In this document: positions 14,722-25,984 of the stretch, piece after piece
Layout: every line of letters starts with the position of its first letter
How positions within the stretch are numbered: the first letter of the stretch is position 1
Assembly (NCBI RefSeq): GCF_002950945.1
Contig: NZ_CP012673.1
Span: forward strand, 8,756,501-8,820,500
Reading direction: 5' to 3'
DNA: 64,000 bases
Source of the DNA: Sorangium cellulosum
Lineage (GTDB): Bacteria > Myxococcota_A > Polyangia > Polyangiales > Polyangiaceae
Notes under the pieces: generated by a model
What the model was told of the DNA's origin: nothing
Database searches by the model: none
What the model saw: only the letters and a program-made list of their open reading frames with translations
Translations under genes and position numbers: made by a program

Positions 14722-17700
14722 ATGAGAATCCGCGAAAACCCGTCTCCAGGCTCCCGCCTGCTCGAGCACCTCGACCGGCCATCACCGAGACGCTGGGCGG
14801 CCCCGAGGGGCGCCCTCCTCATCGCAATGACCGTGGGGGCCGCCTGCAGCCCCGGCTCGCCGGAGGAGGGCCCGCTCGGTACGGCGAAGCTCGCGGCGAA
14901 CGGGGACGGCACGACCTGCGTCACGATCCAGCGCGGGACGCTCGGTACGGTGGAAGACGCGACCATCTGGGAGGTCTTCCCGACCTGGACCGACTCGACG
15001 GTCTCCTTCCGGACGGGCCTCCGGCCCGGGTTCGGCATACGGCACGCCGTCCTTCGCTTCGACCTCTCGCCGGTGCCCGCCGGAGCGACGGTCGTCTCCT
15101 CGACCCTGAACCTCCGCCAGATCTACCGGGACGACACGAGCTCCAGCACCATCAACATCCACCGGATCACGTCGCCATGGTCCGAGTCGACGGTGACCTG
15201 GCAGAGCCTTGGGAACGGAAGCGACTTCGACCCGGCCATCGCGGCGTCGTTCCAGTCGCTCCCCGGCGCGGGCGCGCGGTCGGCTGACCTGACCGCGCTC
15301 ACCGCGGCGTGGCTCGCGGGGACCGCCTCGAACTACGGCATGCTGCTGGAAGAGGCGCCGGTCCTCACGACCGAGTTCCACAGCGGCGAGGAGCCTCAGA
15401 TCGACAAACGGCCGAGCCTAGAGGTCTGCTACACGGAGTCCCCGCTCTGCTCCGGCGCGCTCGATGACGGCGATGCATGCACGGCCGATACGTGCGACCC
15501 ACTCCTCGGGATCCAGCACACGCCCCTGTCGACCGATGACAGCGACCCGAGCACGATCGACCTGTGCGACCCGGCGACCGGCGCCGTGACGCACGTCGCC
15601 TGCCCGGCGCTGGATCCGACCGTGGCCACGCGGCTCATCGACGCCGTGGGCTGCATCTACCAGGGGCCGGACGCGCCGCAGACGGGCATCACCGCGGGGG
15701 CGATCGACCCGGTCACGGTGGCGGTCGTCAAGGGCAAGGTCGCGACGCGGGCGGGGGTGCCAATCTCGGGTGTGCGGGTGAGCGTCCTACACCACGACAC
15801 GGGGGCTGCCGAGAGCTACGGGCAGGTCCTCACGCGCGCGGACGGGGCCTTCGAGATGGTCGTGCGAGGAGGCCAGCCGCTCACGATGAAATACGAGAAG
15901 CCGGGCTACCTGCCTGTGCAGCGACAGGTCGCTGCCCGGTGGCAGCACTGGTCCAATGCGCCCGACGTGGTGATGATCGAGAGCGATCCCGTGGTGACGC
16001 CCGTCACGCTCGGGAGCACGACGGAGGTGCAGGTGGCTCGCGGGAGCGTGCAATCGGACGAGAGCGGCGCGCGTCAGGCCACGTTGCTCTTCCCGCCAGG
16101 GACCACGGGGACGATGACCGTGCCGGACCCGAGCGGCCCGCCAGGGGCGACGACGACGGTGGCGCTGCCGGCCGAGGTGCACGTGCGCGCGACCGAGTAC
16201 ACCGTCGGCCCGACGGGATCGAAGGCCATGCCGGCGGCGCTGCCGCCGACGAGCGGGTATACTTATGCGGTGGAGCTCGGGCTCGACGAGGCGGTCGCGG
16301 CCGGGGCGACGAAGGTCGAGTTCAGCCAGCCGATCCCGTTCTATGTCGAGAACTTCCTGAACTTTCCGGTCGGGATGGCTGTTCCGCTCGGCTACTACGA
16401 TGCGCAGAAGGGCGCATGGGTGCCGGCGGACGACGGGCGCATCATCGAGATCCTCGATGTGAGCGGCGGGGCAGCGTCGGTGGACGTGGACGGCGACGGC
16501 GTCGCCGACGGCGCGAGCGCGCTGGCCGGGCTCGGGATCGACAGCGAGGAGTTGGAGGAGCTGGCCACGTTGTATGCGGCGGGGACGAGCCTCTGGCGGG
16601 TCCGCGTGACGCACTTCACCCCGTGGGACTGCAATTGGCCGTTCGGTCCGCCCTCCGGCGCCGCCGGGCCTCCCGGCCCTGGTGGCGACGGATCCGGGAG
16701 CGGCCCCGAACCGGGGGAGCCCGAGGACGAGCCGTGCAAAGAGGCAGGCTCCGTCATCGAGTGCGAGAATCAGATCCTTGGAGAACGCCTGCCGATCGCC
16801 GGCACGCCGTTCAGTCTGCACTATCAGAGCGACCGCACGAAGGGCTGGGGCGACGAGCGCCGGCTCCGGATCCCCCTCACGAGCTCGACCGTCCCGGCGG
16901 ACCTGAAGCGCATCGAATACACCGTGACGTTCGCCGGCCGCACGGTCGAGAGCAGCATCGAGTGCCCCTGCGAGCCCGGCCGGTTCCACGACCTCGACTG
17001 GGACGGAATCGACGCGCACGGGCGCAAGGTGACGGGCAAGCAGCCGGTGTCGGTCGAGATCGGATATGTGTACGATGGCGTCTACAGAGAGCCTGCCGGC
17101 GGCACAAACGCGAGGTCCTTCGGCGTGCCCTCGGGCGTGTCGATCACCGGGAGCACGACGCGGCAGGAAGTGACGCTGTGGCGGCGGTGGGAGAGGACGC
17201 TCAGGGCAGCCTGGGAGAATGCCTCCGACGGTCTCGGAGGCTGGAGCTTGAGCGAGCACCACGCGTTCGATTCAGCTGCGTCGACCCTCTATCTCGGCAA
17301 CGGCTCGAGGCGGACGGGAAGCCAGGCGGCGAAGATGATCCAGCGCGTAGGCGGCGGCGTGGCGCGCACCACGGCCACGCGGGCCGACGGCATCGACGCC
17401 CTCGCAGCGTCCATCGACGCCAGCGGCATCGCCGTCGGCCCGGACGGCAGCATCTATTTCTCCGACGTGCATACGGATCGCGTCCGCAAGATCTCGCCCA
17501 GCGGCGTCGTCACGACGGTCGCCGGCATCGACGGATCGCCCGGGTACACCGGAGACAACGGGCCAGCCACGACGGCACGGCTGAACAACCCGGAACACCT
17601 CGCGTTCGGACCGGAGGGGGATCTGTATATTTACGACAGAGGGAACTTCCGCATACGACGCATCGACGCGAGCGGGACCATCGTGACCGTGGCAGGAAAC

Positions 17701-20700
17701 GGCGCACAGACGTTCTCTCACACCGTCTTCGATGGAGTTCCGGCGACCTCGATGCCCATCGGAGAGAACGTCAGCCCCCTCGCGGTCGGTATCGACGGTA
17801 GCTTGTACTTTGCCAGCTACCCGTCGCGCGCCTCCTTCGCGGGCGCGTGCGTGCGACAGGTGGGTCCAGACGGAATCTTCAGGACCATTGCTGGGACGGG
17901 AAACTGGGGATCGGGCGGTGACGGCGGCCCCGCCAAACAAGCTGAGTTCACCTATATCGCAGGCGTCGCCGTGGCGCCGGACGGCACGGTGTATGTCGCT
18001 GACAGCAGCAACAATCGCGTCCGACGCATCGATACGAGCGGCATCATCACCACGGTCGCCGGGAACGGATTTTCCTCAGAGACAGGCGACGGAGGACCGG
18101 CCAGCGCGGCGGGCGTCGGGAACCCGCGGGTGCTGACCTTCGCGCCCGACGGGAGCCTTTACGTCGCTGTGAGCGGACAGCAAGACAGCATCACTCACGC
18201 CATCCTGATCCGGAGGATCGATCCGAACGGCGTCATCACCACCGTCGCGGGTCGCCCCGGGAGCCAGCCGGCGTCGTGCCCTCTCTGTGGCTTCGGGAGC
18301 CCGCCCACCTCAGTGGCGATCAAGGTGCCGAACGCATTGGCGGTCGGGTCGACAGGAGAGCTGCTGCTAGGGTACACTGATGCTTCTCAATTTACGGCGA
18401 AGGGGGCGATTACTAGCATCAGAGCGGCGCTCCCAGGCTTGAGCGTGAACGACATCGTCGTAGCCAGCCGCGACGGGAGGGATGTTTACGGCTTCGACGA
18501 GCAAGGACGGCACCTCGTCACGCGCGACGCGGCCCTCGGCGTCCCCCGGTACCAGTTCGCCTACGACAGCGCAGGAAGGTTGAGGACGATCACCGACGTC
18601 GACGGTCAGGTGACGACCATTCAGCGCGATGGAAGCGGCGCCGCGACCGCGATCGTCGCGCCGACCGGGCAGGTCACGACGCTCGATCTGGATGCAGAGG
18701 GTTACCTCTGGAAGGTGACCAACCCAGCGAACGAGACCACCACGCTCGAGTACTATCCTGACACCGGCCTCCTCCGGTCCTTGAGCGACGCGCGCGGGCT
18801 TCAGCATGAGTTCATTTATGACGCAGAGGGGCGCCTTACGAGAGATACGAACCCGGCGGACGGCTACAAGGAGCTCACCCGGACGTTCACCGCGTCGGGC
18901 CACAACGTCACGATCTCCACGGCGATGGGTCGGCCCCGGTCGCATTCGATCGAGGCGCTCCCGGGCGGCGGCACGAGGCGCGTTCATACCGGAACGGACG
19001 GCCTGTCGACCGTGACGGAGATCGGCACGAACGGCGTCGCGACCACGACGAGGCCGGACGGGACCGTGATCTCCACGCAGACGAGCGGCGACTCGCGCTT
19101 CAGCATGCAACTGCCGATCATCAGCAGAGAGACCACGACGACGCCTCTCGGACGGACGATGGTTGTCGACAGGTCGCGTTCGGTGGTGCTGGCGGCGCAG
19201 AACGATCCCCTGAGCCTCACCTCGATGACCGACCTCATGACCATCAACGGGAAGACGTTCTCCCAGACGTTCGACAAGGCGACGAGGACGCTCACGTCCG
19301 CCTCGCCGGCGGGGCGTCAGTTCACGGTCACCTTGACCCCCCAGGGACGAATCCAGCGCGTCGCGATTCCCATGATCCTGCCAGTCGAGTTCACGTACTA
19401 TCCTGACGGCCGGCTGCATACGCGATCCCAAGGCTCCAGGGCTTGGATCTACACGTACGAGGACAACGGCTGGCTCACGACGATGACCGACTCGCTGTTC
19501 AACACGACCTCCTTCCTCCACGATCAGGTTGGCCGCGTCACGAGCACGACGAGGGGCGACGACGAGGTGGTCGGCACCAGCTACTATCCTGGTGGGCTTG
19601 TGCACACGCTGACGCCTCCAGGACGCCCGGCGCACTCGTTCGTCTATAACGAGGCCGACCTCCTGGAGCAGTACGTGTCCCCCGGCGTGGGAGGCGAGCC
19701 CCGCGAGTCCTCCTGGTCCTACGATCTCGATCGGCTGCTCACGAGCTCCAACCGCCCGGGCGAGGCCGCCACCGTGTTCACATGGAGCCCCTCCTCGTCC
19801 CGGCTCAACCAGGTGACGTTGCCGATGGCGATGGGGACGCTCACGTACACCTATCATCCGACGACTGGCAACCTGGTGGGCGTCACCGGGCCGTCCGGGA
19901 TCTCCCTCAGCCTTGCGTACGATGGCTCGCTCCTGACCGACCGTACGTGGACAGGCGCCGGGTTCGGGGGCGGCTCTGCCACGGTGCACTGGACCTACGA
20001 CAACAGCCTCCGTATCAACGGCGAGGCCATCAACGGTGGCGCCGCGCTGAGCTTCGGGTACGACGACGACGGCTTCCTCAACCAGGCCGGCGGCCTCACG
20101 CTGACCTGGCACCCGCAGAACGGCCGGTACACGGGGAGCAGCATCGGCGTCGTCAGCGACACGGTGGGCCTCGACGCCTACGGCGACGCAGGTACCTACG
20201 TCGCGCAGGTGGGAGGCACGGCGGTCTACGAGGTGAGCTACACCCCGGACGATCGAGGGCGCATCGACGCGCGCACGGAGACGCTCCTCGGAGAGACACA
20301 CACGTACGAATACGACTACGATCTCGCCGGCCGGCTCACCGACGTGCGCCGGGATGGCGTCCTCGCGGCGCACTACGACTACGACGCGAACGGGAACCGT
20401 CTGGCGCGCACGTCGCCGGCAGGGACGGAGAGCGGGGCGTACGACGATCAGGATCGGATCCTGAGCTACGGGGACAACACGTACGACACGACCCCGGCGG
20501 GCGATGTCGTGGGCGTGACCCACACGAGCACGAACGTGACGAGCACCTTCACGTACGATGCCCGCGGCAACCTCCGCCAGGCGGTGCTGGGCAACGGTGA
20601 CGTCATCGAGTATCTGGTCGACGGCGAGCACCACCGTGTCTGGAAGAAGAAGAACGGCGTCCTGGTACAGGGATTCCTCTACCGCGACGAACTGCGGCCC

Positions 20701-21471
20701 GTGGCGGAGCTCAACGGCGCTGGCGCGGTGGTGGCGCGGTTCGTCTATGGCCAGGAGCGCAACGTCCCCGATCTCGTCATCAAGGGCGCGGCGACCTACC
20801 GGGTCCTGACCGATCACCGCGGCAGCCCGCGGCTGCTCGTGAACACGGCGACCGGGGCGGTGGCGCAGCGGATCGATTACGACGAGTTCGGCCGCGTGCT
20901 CCAGGACACGAACCCGGGCTTCCAGCCGTTCGGCTTCGCCGGCGGGCTGTACGATCTCGACACGAAGCTGGTGCGCTTCGGCGCACGGGACTACGACGCG
21001 GAGATCGGGAGGTGGAGGAGCAAGGATCCGATCCTGTTCCACGGCGGGGACTCGAACCTGTATGGGTACGTCATCTCCGATCCCGTCAACCTCGCCGATC
21101 CGAGCGGGCGCGGACCGGCGGAGTTCTTCGAGTGCCTCCTCAGCGGCCGGCCTCTCGCCGAGTGCGCCTACGAGGAGGAACAACGGATCTGCAATGGTCC
21201 CGCCGGGCCCTACTGGTGCGTCCCCGCGGATGAGGAAGGGGCCGTGCCGCCCGGGTGGCTGCCGAGCATACGCTACCCCGAGTGCCATATCGTGCCCCCG
21301 AGCCAGATCGCGGCGTGCTGCCGGGACTCCACCGGCTACCGCGGAGAAGAGGACGACGTGGACGAAGATGCCATCTGCCGGAGGGCGGCGGACATGGATC
21401 CCGACACCCTCAAGAAGTTTGTCGCGTACAACTACTGCATAACGGAGAGCTATCAAGCACAGGGCTTCTAG
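14722..21471 (+). CDS. RHS/YD-repeat lipoprotein with DNRLRE, carboxypeptidase-regulatory and NHL-repeat domains
   Basis: A 2249-residue cell-surface protein. The N terminus has a hydrophobic stretch ending in TVGAAC, with the lipobox Cys at about residue 42. Residues about 50-235 resemble a DNRLRE-type module (GIRHAVLRFDLSPVPAGATV, STLNLRQIY, SPWSESTVTW). A carboxypeptidase-regulatory-like domain (VVKGKVATRAGVPISGVRVS) lies at about 333-420. Five or so NHL repeats (ISPSGVVTTVAG, GDNGPATTA) cover about 890-1230. YD/RHS repeats (YDSAGRLRTITDVDG, YDYDANGNRLARTS) fill about 1260-2050, followed by the RHS-associated core (YDLDTKLVRFGARDYDAEIG, RWRSKDPI, YGYVISDPVNLADPSG; about 2053-2129). The last 120 residues are a variable, Cys-rich tip (ECAYEEEQRICNG, AACCRDSTG) that I cannot assign. 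No immunity-like gene follows. GAGGGG precedes the ATG. Confidence 0.92.
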   Translation: MRIRENPSPGSRLLEHLDRPSPRRWAAPRGALLIAMTVGAACSPGSPEEGPLGTAKLAANGDGTTCVTIQRGTLGTVEDATIWEVFPTWTDSTVSFRTGLRPGFGIRHAVLRFDLSPVPAGATVVSSTLNLRQIYRDDTSSSTINIHRITSPWSESTVTWQSLGNGSDFDPAIAASFQSLPGAGARSADLTALTAAWLAGTASNYGMLLEEAPVLTTEFHSGEEPQIDKRPSLEVCYTESPLCSGALDDGDACTADTCDPLLGIQHTPLSTDDSDPSTIDLCDPATGAVTHVACPALDPTVATRLIDAVGCIYQGPDAPQTGITAGAIDPVTVAVVKGKVATRAGVPISGVRVSVLHHDTGAAESYGQVLTRADGAFEMVVRGGQPLTMKYEKPGYLPVQRQVAARWQHWSNAPDVVMIESDPVVTPVTLGSTTEVQVARGSVQSDESGARQATLLFPPGTTGTMTVPDPSGPPGATTTVALPAEVHVRATEYTVGPTGSKAMPAALPPTSGYTYAVELGLDEAVAAGATKVEFSQPIPFYVENFLNFPVGMAVPLGYYDAQKGAWVPADDGRIIEILDVSGGAASVDVDGDGVADGASALAGLGIDSEELEELATLYAAGTSLWRVRVTHFTPWDCNWPFGPPSGAAGPPGPGGDGSGSGPEPGEPEDEPCKEAGSVIECENQILGERLPIAGTPFSLHYQSDRTKGWGDERRLRIPLTSSTVPADLKRIEYTVTFAGRTVESSIECPCEPGRFHDLDWDGIDAHGRKVTGKQPVSVEIGYVYDGVYREPAGGTNARSFGVPSGVSITGSTTRQEVTLWRRWERTLRAAWENASDGLGGWSLSEHHAFDSAASTLYLGNGSRRTGSQAAKMIQRVGGGVARTTATRADGIDALAASIDASGIAVGPDGSIYFSDVHTDRVRKISPSGVVTTVAGIDGSPGYTGDNGPATTARLNNPEHLAFGPEGDLYIYDRGNFRIRRIDASGTIVTVAGNGAQTFSHTVFDGVPATSMPIGENVSPLAVGIDGSLYFASYPSRASFAGACVRQVGPDGIFRTIAGTGNWGSGGDGGPAKQAEFTYIAGVAVAPDGTVYVADSSNNRVRRIDTSGIITTVAGNGFSSETGDGGPASAAGVGNPRVLTFAPDGSLYVAVSGQQDSITHAILIRRIDPNGVITTVAGRPGSQPASCPLCGFGSPPTSVAIKVPNALAVGSTGELLLGYTDASQFTAKGAITSIRAALPGLSVNDIVVASRDGRDVYGFDEQGRHLVTRDAALGVPRYQFAYDSAGRLRTITDVDGQVTTIQRDGSGAATAIVAPTGQVTTLDLDAEGYLWKVTNPANETTTLEYYPDTGLLRSLSDARGLQHEFIYDAEGRLTRDTNPADGYKELTRTFTASGHNVTISTAMGRPRSHSIEALPGGGTRRVHTGTDGLSTVTEIGTNGVATTTRPDGTVISTQTSGDSRFSMQLPIISRETTTTPLGRTMVVDRSRSVVLAAQNDPLSLTSMTDLMTINGKTFSQTFDKATRTLTSASPAGRQFTVTLTPQGRIQRVAIPMILPVEFTYYPDGRLHTRSQGSRAWIYTYEDNGWLTTMTDSLFNTTSFLHDQVGRVTSTTRGDDEVVGTSYYPGGLVHTLTPPGRPAHSFVYNEADLLEQYVSPGVGGEPRESSWSYDLDRLLTSSNRPGEAATVFTWSPSSSRLNQVTLPMAMGTLTYTYHPTTGNLVGVTGPSGISLSLAYDGSLLTDRTWTGAGFGGGSATVHWTYDNSLRINGEAINGGAALSFGYDDDGFLNQAGGLTLTWHPQNGRYTGSSIGVVSDTVGLDAYGDAGTYVAQVGGTAVYEVSYTPDDRGRIDARTETLLGETHTYEYDYDLAGRLTDVRRDGVLAAHYDYDANGNRLARTSPAGTESGAYDDQDRILSYGDNTYDTTPAGDVVGVTHTSTNVTSTFTYDARGNLRQAVLGNGDVIEYLVDGEHHRVWKKKNGVLVQGFLYRDELRPVAELNGAGAVVARFVYGQERNVPDLVIKGAATYRVLTDHRGSPRLLVNTATGAVAQRIDYDEFGRVLQDTNPGFQPFGFAGGLYDLDTKLVRFGARDYDAEIGRWRSKDPILFHGGDSNLYGYVISDPVNLADPSGRGPAEFFECLLSGRPLAECAYEEEQRICNGPAGPYWCVPADEEGAVPPGWLPSIRYPECHIVPPSQIAACCRDSTGYRGEEDDVDEDAICRRAADMDPDTLKKFVAYNYCITESYQAQGF

Positions 21472-21577
21472 TCCTCTGCCCGACGGACGTCGCGAGTGGT
21501 CGGGAGCCAGGATGTCCTGACAGGATGACTGACGCGCCGAGCTGGAGCGCCGATCGGGCAGAGATGTGGTGAGACGA

Positions 21578-21611
21578 GCCGGCAGGGTGCCTGGCGCCCT
21601 GCCGGCCTTTG
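21578..21611 (+). terminator. Rho-independent-type terminator after the RHS gene
   Basis: Perfect 10-bp stem GCCGGCAGGG / CCCTGCCGGC around TGCCTGGCG, followed by CTTTGT. It lies about 105 bases past the RHS stop codon. The T-run is short, as usual in high-GC genomes. Confidence 0.6.
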
Positions 21612-21621
21612 TGCGCCGCGG

Positions 21622-22353
21622 CTCTGGCGGAGCGGCGGGAGCGTGATGATGTAGCCCTGGAGCCGATGGAGCAGCGGCACGCGGAACCTTCCACGGGCAC
21701 CTGCAGTTCGGCGACGCGCGCGACCGACCGGAGGACCTCCTCGAGGGCGTTGCTCTCGCCGACGAGCCCGTGCCTGGGCGCGCCGGGCACGGCGGTAGCC
21801 GTATGCACGAGGAGCACGACCCGCTTCGCGAGCTGCAGGACGAGCCCGGCGCGCAGTGCTTCGGCGGGGAACCGGCGCGGCTCCTCGACGGGCTCGCCGT
21901 CGACGAGCAAGCGCCCACGCTCCGCGAGCACGAGCGCGAGCGAGCCGTCGGTTTCCCACGCCACGAGGTGGGGTTTCCGGCTCAGCCGGGAGTCGCAAAG
22001 CGGCGCGTGCTCGTGGCAGCGCGGCTGCGCGAACTCGGGCTCCAAGCGCGAGAGGGGGACCGCGTAACCGGGCGCCGTCGCCGCGATCGCCCGGGCGCCG
22101 ACGCGGCGCAGGTCCGGGTGGTAGAGCAGCGTGAAGCACAGGTGGCGAGGCGCCGGGCCGGTGGACCGCTCCGACGACGAGTCGAACCCGTTCAGGGTGT
22201 CCGTGTGGTGCCACGGGCCGCGCGCGGGGCGCTCTGCCGGCGCGGAGGCGGGATCTCCTCGACCCGCGCTGTCGGCCGCCGCGGCACGCGCGGGCGCCCA
22301 AGGAGCGGTCCCGAGGCTGTCGCCTGCGCGGATCTGGCTGCTGTGCTAACGCT
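21622..22353 (-). pseudogene. Decayed sigma-54 activator with FHA domain; AAA+ core deleted
   Basis: The minus strand is a paralogue of the activator at 24081..25838. Matching parts are TLNGFDSSSERS.., APRHLCFTLLYHPDLRRVGA, VPLSRLEPEFAQP, the FHA-like SRKPHLVAWETDG, LAKRVVLLVH and SVARVAELQVPV. At about 21695 it jumps from LQVPV to GRFRVPLLHRLQGYIITLPP in another frame. Some 125 codons containing Walker A, the GAFTGA loop and Walker B are gone. It stops at PPLRQSR, so the DNA-binding end is missing. The position of the GTG start of the intact gene is followed here by an in-frame TAG at codon 5. It is clearly non-functional. Confidence 0.85.
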
Positions 22354-22518
22354 CGGACACGACGCGTCAAGCTATTGCCTCTCGCCCGGCGTCCGTCCAG
22401 CATCAAGCGGCCGGCGCACGTGGCCGCACCTTTGCTTCTTCGCTGCGCAGGAAGGAGCGACCAGCGCCGGCCGATGCCGTGTGCGATACTGCAGGCGCGA
22501 TCTAGGCGGGGTTGTTAT

Positions 22519-22534
22519 GCTGCGTACGCGCAGC
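22519..22534 (+). promoter_or_regulatory. Conserved 16-bp inverted repeat upstream of TPR gene 2
   Basis: GCTGCGTACGCGCAGC within the same GTTGTTATGCTGCGTACGCG block as at 5371-5395, ending 35 bases before ATG 22570. Sequence between this block and the start differs between the two genes, so the block itself seems to be conserved. The rest of 22354-22510 shows nothing else. Confidence 0.5.
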
Positions 22535-22569
22535 GTCATCATCGGAAGCGCACGCCTGGAGGTATTGAC

Positions 22570-23277
22570 ATGAACGACCCACATCTGGCCGAGGCGGTTG
22601 GCCGCGCCAGGGAGCTCCTGAGGCGTGAAGCGTACGCCGAAGCCGAGGTGCTGCTCTCCGGGCTCATTGGCGACATAGAATCGCGGGCAGGCGACAGCGC
22701 GCCGGCGCTGATCACCCCTCTTTACCTGTACGCCAAGGCGTTGAGCAAGCAACACCCGTGGACCACGATGCCGCATAGCGAGCGGGCCGCGCTGGAGCGC
22801 GCGCTGCGGCTCGCCGTCGAGCATCACGGCGAGGGATCGCGTCGCGCGGTGCAGATCCAGGAGACGCTGGCGACGCGCCTGTGGTCAGCTGGAGAAGCCG
22901 AGCTAGCGTGCTCCCACATGATGCATGTCGTTCGGTTCACGGAGCTCGCCCACGGAGAGGGTGTCCCGCTCGCCCACGCGCTGAGCGGGCTCGCCGGGAT
23001 GCTGCTGGACGCCGGCCGGTGCGAGGAGGCCCTCGCGGCGTACGAGCGCGCGTTCGGCATCATGAGCGGCAGGGGAGAGGAGCTGTACGAGTTCACGCTG
23101 CTGTTCGGCAAGGGCCGCTGCCTCATCGAGATGGGGCGTCACGCCGACGCGGTCCCGGTCCTCGATCGCGCGTACACGTGGTTCCTCGGGAGGTTCGGCG
23201 ACAACAGGAGGGCCAAGGAGTTGCTCGCCTATGTCGAGCGTGCCCGGCTCGGGGCGGCGGAAGGCCAGAAGGCGTGA
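22570..23277 (+). CDS. Tetratricopeptide-like repeat protein, paralogue 2
   Basis: A 235-residue paralogue of 5429..6136 starting at ATG 22570 (MNDPHLAEAVGRARELLRRE), with GGAGG seven bases upstream. The helix-repeat pattern is the same: AYAEAEVLLSGLIGDIES, LITPLYLYAKALSKQHPW, EEALAAYERAFGIMSGRGEE, RHADAVPVLDRAYTW, then FLGRFGDNRRAKELLAYVER. Identity looks high over the full length, and divergence is greatest in the middle (ETLATRLWSAGEAELACSHM). It shares the upstream inverted-repeat block with its paralogue. It probably mediates protein contacts; the function is unknown. A third, truncated copy lies at 11.8 kb. Confidence 0.72.
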   Translation: MNDPHLAEAVGRARELLRREAYAEAEVLLSGLIGDIESRAGDSAPALITPLYLYAKALSKQHPWTTMPHSERAALERALRLAVEHHGEGSRRAVQIQETLATRLWSAGEAELACSHMMHVVRFTELAHGEGVPLAHALSGLAGMLLDAGRCEEALAAYERAFGIMSGRGEELYEFTLLFGKGRCLIEMGRHADAVPVLDRAYTWFLGRFGDNRRAKELLAYVERARLGAAEGQKA

Positions 23278-23395
23278 TCCCGCTCGCCCCAGGCGGGCCT
23301 TCGTGGGCCGCGCGGGGCGCCGGCTCGCCGCCGAGCGCCGCCACGCCGTGCGCGCGGTACAGCGCCGCGCGTCCTCCCGAGACAGCGAGAAGGCT

Positions 23396-23605
23396 TCAAC
23401 GATAGATGAGCTCTTCTTCCTCCTCTAATCGGCGCAGCTCCACCTCGAAGCTTCTCGCGGTCCCCATCTCAAGTATTCTACCAGGCATCCGCGCCGACTC
23501 AAGTGCAATTTCACCACGTAAACATCCATCGACGATCAGCTCGACGTTGCTGGGTGCCAACACTGGAGGCGAGCCTGATTCCAGCGTGCCGACCAGCGCC
23601 GTCAC
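23396..23605 (-). CDS. Small hypothetical protein, probably the 3' part of a frameshifted gene
   Basis: A 69-residue frame from GTG 23605 (MTALVGTLESGSPPVLAPSN), ending RRLEEEEELIYR. The frame is open further up as AFTCRVFNFGGSV, in line with the downstream sequence. Another frame just upstream (about 23725-23650) reads MVRHSGMLVSENIATLRQ then LMEAGYDT, equally protein-like. The simplest reading is one gene of about 115 codons, roughly 23396-23728, broken by a single frameshift near 23650. It is not recognised. It is bounded upstream by a fragment of the kinase gene. Confidence 0.4.
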   Translation of the reverse strand: MTALVGTLESGSPPVLAPSNVELIVDGCLRGEIALESARMPGRILEMGTARSFEVELRRLEEEEELIYR

Positions 23606-23873
23606 ACTTCCACCGAAGTTGAAGACGCGGCACGTGAACGCCCGGTGTCATACCCTGCCTCCATGAGCTGACGAAGAGTTGCAATGTTTTCTGAGACAAG
23701 CATGCCGCTGTGCCGAACCATGAAGCTCTCGAGTGGCTCTCCGCGCCTTTACACGGAGATACACCGAGCCGCTGTACGATGCCAGGTCGCCACTGCTGCC
23801 CGCGTGGAAATTCCTCCAGCACAGCTGCCTTGCTCGGGTTCCGCGCGCGCAGCGGCCGCTGCGCGCGTTTGCC

Positions 23874-23957
23874 CGGTAGTGCCAGACGCTGCCACCGCAG
23901 ACGCCGAGGTCGAGTCCGTCCGCGTCCCAGTGCGCGGACGCGGGCGCCGGATTTGCG
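23874..23957 (-). pseudogene. Short fragment of the kinase/propeller gene (internal part)
   Basis: About 84 bases match 27175-27260 of the large kinase gene: GTAGTGCCAGACGCTGCC, GCAGACGCCGAGGTCGAG and GACGCGGGCGCCGGAT in the same order, with a 6-base deletion. It comes from the propeller region, not from the tail found at 7.8 and 13.5 kb, so at least two parts of that gene have been copied. The flanks (23606-23873 and 23958-24080) contain nothing else I can name except the hairpin at 24022. Confidence 0.65.
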
Positions 23958-24021
23958 CGAAGCGCGCGCTACGTCGCCCCTCGACCCCGAGCGAGCTCAG
24001 TGAGCCTCTCCGCGACGTTCA

Positions 24022-24053
24022 GTCCGTGGACCTTTCACGGACCGTCCACGGAC
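24022..24053 (-). terminator. Inverted repeat after the sigma-54 activator gene
   Basis: Perfect 10-bp arms GTCCGTGGAC / GTCCACGGAC with a 12-base loop, about 30 bases beyond the activator stop at 24081. There is no clear T-run. It resembles the palindromes of the array at 14261 (GTCC..GGAC core), so it could be a protein site instead. Confidence 0.4.
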
Positions 24054-24080
24054 CATGCGGCCTCGCTCAGGGCAGCGGCG

Positions 24081-25838
<1,758 letters not shown>

Positions 25839-25984
25839 AGTGCGTCAACGTATCGTGGATCGTCAAGCGCTCGTCCAGCACAGAGCAGCTTGCCGTACAG
25901 CGACAGCGACGGCCGTCCCGCGCCATCCCCGCAGGCCCGAGCCCCCTTCGCCCGCTTTTCTCTCGGCCCCTCCCCTCGCCCCCG

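Noticed and set aside
18367..21918. A minus-strand open frame of 1183 codons over the RHS gene
   Set aside because: No motif, and composition typical of an antisense frame; the plus strand has clear YD repeats.
24000..24080. Second palindrome array like that at 14261
   Set aside because: Only one inverted repeat with related bases is present; there is no periodic array.
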